Assembly (NCBI GenBank): GCA_937949615.1
Contig: CALEDQ010000027.1
Coordinates: forward strand, 62,001-126,000
Direction: 5' to 3'
DNA from: an uncultured bacterium
GTDB lineage: Bacteria; Muiribacteriota; Ozemobacteria; Ozemobacterales; Ozemobacteraceae
Length of the DNA: 64,000 nucleotides
Part shown: one piece after another, positions 60,517 through 64,000 of the stretch
How positions within the stretch are numbered: the stretch's first letter is position 1
Layout of the letters: each line of letters opens with the position of its first letter
The notes under the pieces: model-generated
The model's database searches: none
Told to the model about the DNA's origin: nothing
Seen by the model: only the letters and a program-made list of their open reading frames with translations
Translations under genes and position numbers: made by a program

Positions 60517-61887
60517 TTACCATCCTCTCGCTGTATCGGTAAAAATGTTCGGTGGTAAGTTTATACCAAATTCCTGAAATTTGGAAGCAAACTTCGGACG
60601 AATGCCGGTAGGTTTGAGTCGGCCGATAATCTTGCCTTTTTCGTCAACCCCGGTTTGTTCGAAACGGAAAATATCCTGGGTAACTACCTTGTCGCCTTCC
60701 ATGCCCTGAATTTCGGTCAGGTAGGTGATTTTTCTCGAACCGTCTTTCAGACGTGACTGCTGAACGATCATGTGCACAGCAGAGCTGATCTGTTCACGAA
60801 TAGCGCGGACCGGCAGATCCATACCGGCCATCAGAACCATGGTTTCAAGGCGGGCGAGCATGTCGCGAGGAGTATTGGCGTGGCCGGTGGTCAGTGAGCC
60901 ATCGTGACCGGTGTTCATTGCCTGCAGCATGTCGAGAGCTTCGCCACCGCGGCATTCGCCAACGATTACCCGTTCAGGGCGCATGCGCAGAGTGTTTTTG
61001 ATCAGTTCACGCATAGAAACTTCGCCTTTGCCTTCGATGTTGGCAGGGCGGGTTTCGAGGCGCACCACATGCGGCTGGCGCAGCTGCAGTTCTGCGGCGT
61101 CTTCGCAGGTGATGATGCGTTCATCTTCTGGAATGAACGAGCTGAGAATATTGAGAGTGGTGGTTTTACCAGAACCGGTACCACCTGATACGACGATGTT
61201 GAGGCGAACCTTGATGCAGGCTTCAATAAATGAGGCCATTTCCTGGGTAAGGGTGCCGAATCTGACGAGATCGGCGATGCCCAGCGCTTCTTTTTTAAAT
61301 TTTCGGATGGTGATGGTTGGACCGTTGAGGGCGAGAGGAGGGATGATGGCGTTAACGCGTGAGCCATCGGGAAGGCGGGCGTCGACGTAGGGAACCGATT
61401 CGTCGATACGGCGGCCGATCGGGGCAACGATGCGTTCGATAATTCTCATCACGTGATCGTTATCTTTGAACTTGATATCAGAAAGAATCAATTTGCCCTT
61501 CTTTTCATAATAAATCTGGAAGGGACCATTGACCATTACTTCTGAGATGTCTTCTTCATCGAGAAGGGGCTGGATCGGGCCAAAGCCCACCATATCGTCG
61601 AGAAGGGTATTGGTCAGCCCTTCAGTTTCCCTCTGGGTAAGGGTTATGTTGGCCTTCGGGCTTTCTTCGGCGATTACCGCAAAAATTCTTTCGCGCAGCA
61701 TGTTGCGCTTTTTTTCGACGTTGGCTTCGGCCATGATGGCAGCGGGCATATCGTCGATGAGTTTGGTATGTACGCGGTCCTTAAGTCGTTCAAATCCGGT
61801 AATTTCGCGCGTTGTGGCGCTTTCCATGATGCCGGATTTTTCGGTAGTTTTCTTTTCTTCATTCAGACGTGAAAGCAGACCACCCAT
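60517..61887 (-). CDS. tadA: Tad pilus assembly ATPase TadA/CpaF
   Basis: The 456-residue secretion ATPase has Walker A VVSGGTGSGKTTTLNIL, an Asp box region ERIITCEDAAELQL, a Walker B-like RVIVGECRGGEALDML, and the His-box region NTGHDGSLTTGHAN. The N-terminal domain includes the family-typical EEDISEVMVNGPFQIYYEKK. It powers pilus extension. GGAGG lies upstream of the ATG; tadB follows by 4 bases. Confidence 0.95.
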   Translation of the reverse strand: MGGLLSRLNEEKKTTEKSGIMESATTREITGFERLKDRVHTKLIDDMPAAIMAEANVEKKRNMLRERIFAVIAEESPKANITLTQRETEGLTNTLLDDMVGFGPIQPLLDEEDISEVMVNGPFQIYYEKKGKLILSDIKFKDNDHVMRIIERIVAPIGRRIDESVPYVDARLPDGSRVNAIIPPLALNGPTITIRKFKKEALGIADLVRFGTLTQEMASFIEACIKVRLNIVVSGGTGSGKTTTLNILSSFIPEDERIITCEDAAELQLRQPHVVRLETRPANIEGKGEVSMRELIKNTLRMRPERVIVGECRGGEALDMLQAMNTGHDGSLTTGHANTPRDMLARLETMVLMAGMDLPVRAIREQISSAVHMIVQQSRLKDGSRKITYLTEIQGMEGDKVVTQDIFRFEQTGVDEKGKIIGRLKPTGIRPKFASKFQEFGINLPPNIFTDTARGW

Positions 61888-61904
61888 AACTTAACTTACC
61901 TCCA

Positions 61905-63110
61905 TTAATTCGAACCAAATAACAGGTCTTTAATTTTAAGAATAGCGCTTTTGCCGGTTTCCGGGATATTGCGCGGACCGGCCAGGCGCTCGGCCATGCC
62001 GAGAATTGAACGGCCAATGCCGCTGGCTGGAGATTTCAACACGATAAGCTCGCCCTGGTTCAGTGACCGCTGGGCAATTTCCGATTCCATTGGAACGGTT
62101 GCATATACAGGTATTGTCAGGCCGGCTTCGAGGTCGGATCTGCCGATCCCGACGTTCTGGATTTCCTTGTTAAGAATTAACTTGACCTTGCCCATGTCAA
62201 AATGGATGTCGTTGAAAGTTTTGAGGCAGATTTTAGTATTCTTCAACGAGCTGATTTCAAGAGTTGCAACCAGAAGCACCATGGTGGTTTTATCGAGAAT
62301 CGCGAGCTCTTTTTCGGTGATCATTGGCGGCATGTCGAAGATAATAAAATTGTAGAACGGTCTGGCTGCATCGATGATTCTGAGAAGATGATCGGTTTTT
62401 ACCGCGTCGGCCAAGGCTGGCTCGCGGGGGGCAAGAAGTATATCGAGCCCGCATTCGTGACGGGTAATATTTTTTTCAAGGTCTGCAAAGCTTATTTCGC
62501 CGGCTTCTACGACATTAGAAATAGTTCTTTTCGCTGCCAGATTTAATGTGATGCCAACATCGCCGAACTGCAGGGAAGCATCGATCAGAAGAGTTTTTTT
62601 ACCTTTGATTGCGAGACTTGCTGCAAGATTGACCGCGAGGGTGGTGCGGCCAACCCCGCCTTTGGTCGCGAAAAAAGTCAGAATGTCGGCACTTGGTTCG
62701 TTGGCGAACAGATCGGGACGATCTTTCAACCAGCTGTTGAAGACATTGTTGATGGTGTCGACCAGGTCGCTTGTCGAAAACGGTTTGACGAGAAAGTCTT
62801 TGGCACCGGCTTTCATTGCCCGGCGGAAATATTCCTGTTCGCTCTGAATCGACATTATGACTGTCTGAACATTCGGAAAATCCTTGGCCAGGATTTCAGA
62901 GGCCTTGAGACCATCGAGTTCAGGCATGTTGATATCCATCAACACGATATGAGGCTGCATTTCCTTGACCATATCGATTGTTTCACGGCCATTTCTTGCT
63001 TCTGCGACAATCCTGATGTTGTCTTGATTTTTCAGCATTCTTCTGACATTGGATCGCAGTTCATCCATGTCGTCGGCAATCAGAAGCTTAATGGTGGGTG
63101 TGCTGGACAA
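61905..63110 (-). CDS. tadZ: TadZ/CpaE: receiver domain plus MinD/ParA-like ATPase
   Basis: The 401-residue protein has an N-terminal REC domain (KLLIADDMDELRSNVRRML; phosphoacceptor in HIVLMDINMPELDG; VKPFSTSDL) followed by a ParA/MinD ATPase with the deviant Walker A ATKGGVGRTTLAVNLA. Such proteins place the Tad machinery at a cell pole. A complete receiver with the acidic pair and Asp suggests phosphorylation control. The start is TTG 63110 with a weak Shine-Dalgarno sequence. Confidence 0.9.
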   Translation of the reverse strand: MSSTPTIKLLIADDMDELRSNVRRMLKNQDNIRIVAEARNGRETIDMVKEMQPHIVLMDINMPELDGLKASEILAKDFPNVQTVIMSIQSEQEYFRRAMKAGAKDFLVKPFSTSDLVDTINNVFNSWLKDRPDLFANEPSADILTFFATKGGVGRTTLAVNLAASLAIKGKKTLLIDASLQFGDVGITLNLAAKRTISNVVEAGEISFADLEKNITRHECGLDILLAPREPALADAVKTDHLLRIIDAARPFYNFIIFDMPPMITEKELAILDKTTMVLLVATLEISSLKNTKICLKTFNDIHFDMGKVKLILNKEIQNVGIGRSDLEAGLTIPVYATVPMESEIAQRSLNQGELIVLKSPASGIGRSILGMAERLAGPRNIPETGKSAILKIKDLLFGSN

Positions 63111-63131
63111 TTTTCAATCTCGCTTGAAGGG

Positions 63132-63158
63132 GCCTCAACCCGTAAAACGGGTTGAGGC
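63132..63158 (-). promoter_or_regulatory. Stem-loop between the secretin and tadZ
   Basis: Perfect 11-bp stem GCCTCAACCCG/CGGGTTGAGGC with a 5-base loop, lacking a U-tract. It may set relative expression through processing or pausing rather than terminate transcription. Confidence 0.45.
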
Positions 63159-63165
63159 AGTGGGT

Positions 63166-64000
63166 TTATTGCTCGGCAGGAATATGGCTTGACTTGATCT
63201 GCTGAAACATGTTGTGAAGCTTTTCGAGCTTGTCGGAACGTCTCGGCACCGGAACGGTTTCAAGTTTGCTTTTGCCGGAAAGATCAGTTTCGCGGTTGGC
63301 AATTTTGGGAGTCAGCAGGATAACCAGTTCGTTTTCGCTGTTGGTGGTAGATTTGGTTTTGAACAGGCGACCAAGATAAGGGATTCTGCTGAGAACCGGA
63401 ACGCCCTTCCAGGAAACGCCTTCGGTTCTGTTGATAAGGCCGCCGAGAACGATGGTTTCCTGATCCTTGATCTGCAGAGTTGTCATTATACTGCGCTTGA
63501 GAATGTCTGGCGGTCCATCGGTGCCGCGCAGAAAGCTCGGTTCTTCCTGTTTGGCGAAGACGGAGAATTTAAGAGTGTTGTCATTGACGAAAAGGTCACG
63601 GATTGCCAGCTTCAAAGAGGCATTTACAGATTCATAGGTAGGATTGCCGGCCTGGTCGAGAGTGCCGGGGTAATATACCTGCTGCCCGACAGAAACGTAG
63701 GCGTTACCGGCATCTGTTTCGATAGAGGTTTCGGCTTCAGATGAATCATCCTTTTTAAGCCAGCCGGCTCCGGAGATTTTTCTGGCCATGATGTCAGTTT
63801 TTTCGGCAATTGAACTGCCGTAAACGATCAGCTTGGGATTGGCAAGCACCTTGGCTTTGCCCGAGGTTTCCCAGGCTTTAACCTGGGCGGCGATAAGGTC
63901 GAAGCGGTTGATATTTTTCATGAAGAAGGGGTTCATGTATTTGGGAACAGCCGCTTTGCCATCGGCACCCGGAGTTTCGCCAAAATTAAGGATGCCGCTC
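63166..64000 (-). CDS. Pilus secretin RcpA/CpaC, C-terminal part (runs off the window)
   Basis: The frame continues past the right edge, so the start is not visible; the first full codon is at 63999. The 277 or so residues contain the secretin core: VKAWETSGKAKVLANPKLIV, VGQQVYYPGTL, ASLKLAIRDLFV, TTLQIKDQETIVLGGLINRT and the signature VPVLSRIPYLGRLFKTKS, followed by ELVILLTPKI. It forms the outer-membrane channel of the Tad pilus and ends in a charged tail. Next gene downstream is tadZ. Confidence 0.9.
   Translation of the reverse strand, partial: SGILNFGETPGADGKAAVPKYMNPFFMKNINRFDLIAAQVKAWETSGKAKVLANPKLIVYGSSIAEKTDIMARKISGAGWLKKDDSSEAETSIETDAGNAYVSVGQQVYYPGTLDQAGNPTYESVNASLKLAIRDLFVNDNTLKFSVFAKQEEPSFLRGTDGPPDILKRSIMTTLQIKDQETIVLGGLINRTEGVSWKGVPVLSRIPYLGRLFKTKSTTNSENELVILLTPKIANRETDLSGKSKLETVPVPRRSDKLEKLHNMFQQIKSSHIPAEQ

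Overview
The window looks like chromosomal DNA of a diderm bacterium of moderate G+C content. Lipoproteins with lipoboxes, a secretin, a SurA/PpiD-like chaperone and Tad and type IV pilus genes argue for an outer membrane. Yet the housekeeping block yicC-remA-rpoZ-(coaBC position)-priA, a def-fmt pair and Rex resemble a Firmicutes-style arrangement. That mixture fits deep-branching or candidate phyla such as Riflebacteria. The assignment is inference only, because no rRNA or other decisive marker is present. Promoters readable by eye are sigma70-like (TTGACA, 16-18 bp, TATAAT), and ribosome binding sites are mostly AGGAG-like.

Layout. 1-3766: end of an unknown gene, then three minor-pilin-type genes (PilV-, PilW- and PilX-like). 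3808-12705: a 2965-residue modular lipoprotein ending in a beta-propeller-like region, placed as PilY1 is in classical minor-pilin operons. 12705-13258: a GxxExxY-family pseudogene between long imperfect inverted repeats. 13253-19167 (minus): def-fmt, then rex-STAS-RSH-UDG4, a redox/stress/repair group in which the (p)ppGpp enzyme appears to start at an ATT codon. 19255-24030 (minus): yicC-remA-rpoZ-divergent coaBC-like-priA, without gmk. 24043-24225: degenerate repeats. 24268-25826 (plus): tatD-tcdA. 25870-26995 (minus): an RqcP/Hsp15-like S4 gene and rsmA. 27071-30013 (minus): a 980-residue parvulin-type foldase. 30262-31878 (plus): a tiny cysteine-rich secreted protein and murJ. 31961-36534: an exported protein, a PHP phosphoesterase, a hybrid histidine kinase and an RNA m5U methyltransferase. 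36808-39195 (plus): rpsO-pnp. 39397-43800 (minus): a second minor-pilin cluster. 43907-48308 (minus): an exported unknown, a TPR protein, a polytopic membrane protein resembling GxGD aspartyl proteases, dapF and an AMMECR1 protein. 48507-48890 (plus): ridA.

48956-64000 (minus) is a Tad (Flp) pilus locus running secretin, TadZ/CpaE, TadA/CpaF, TadB, TadC, DUF192 protein, lipoprotein, TadE-like, TadE-like, then two very large paralogues. The upstream paralogue joins a TadG-type membrane anchor to a large exported domain resembling Bacteroidota proteins often labelled 'asparagine synthetase B'. The second keeps that domain without the TadG anchor. This pair is the best candidate for an undescribed system in the window.

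Three gene sets (1-12705, 39397-43800 and 48956-64000) concern surface filaments and their adhesins or accessory proteins. The rest is core metabolism, translation and stress physiology. No rRNA, tRNA, CRISPR array, prophage or intact transposase was seen.
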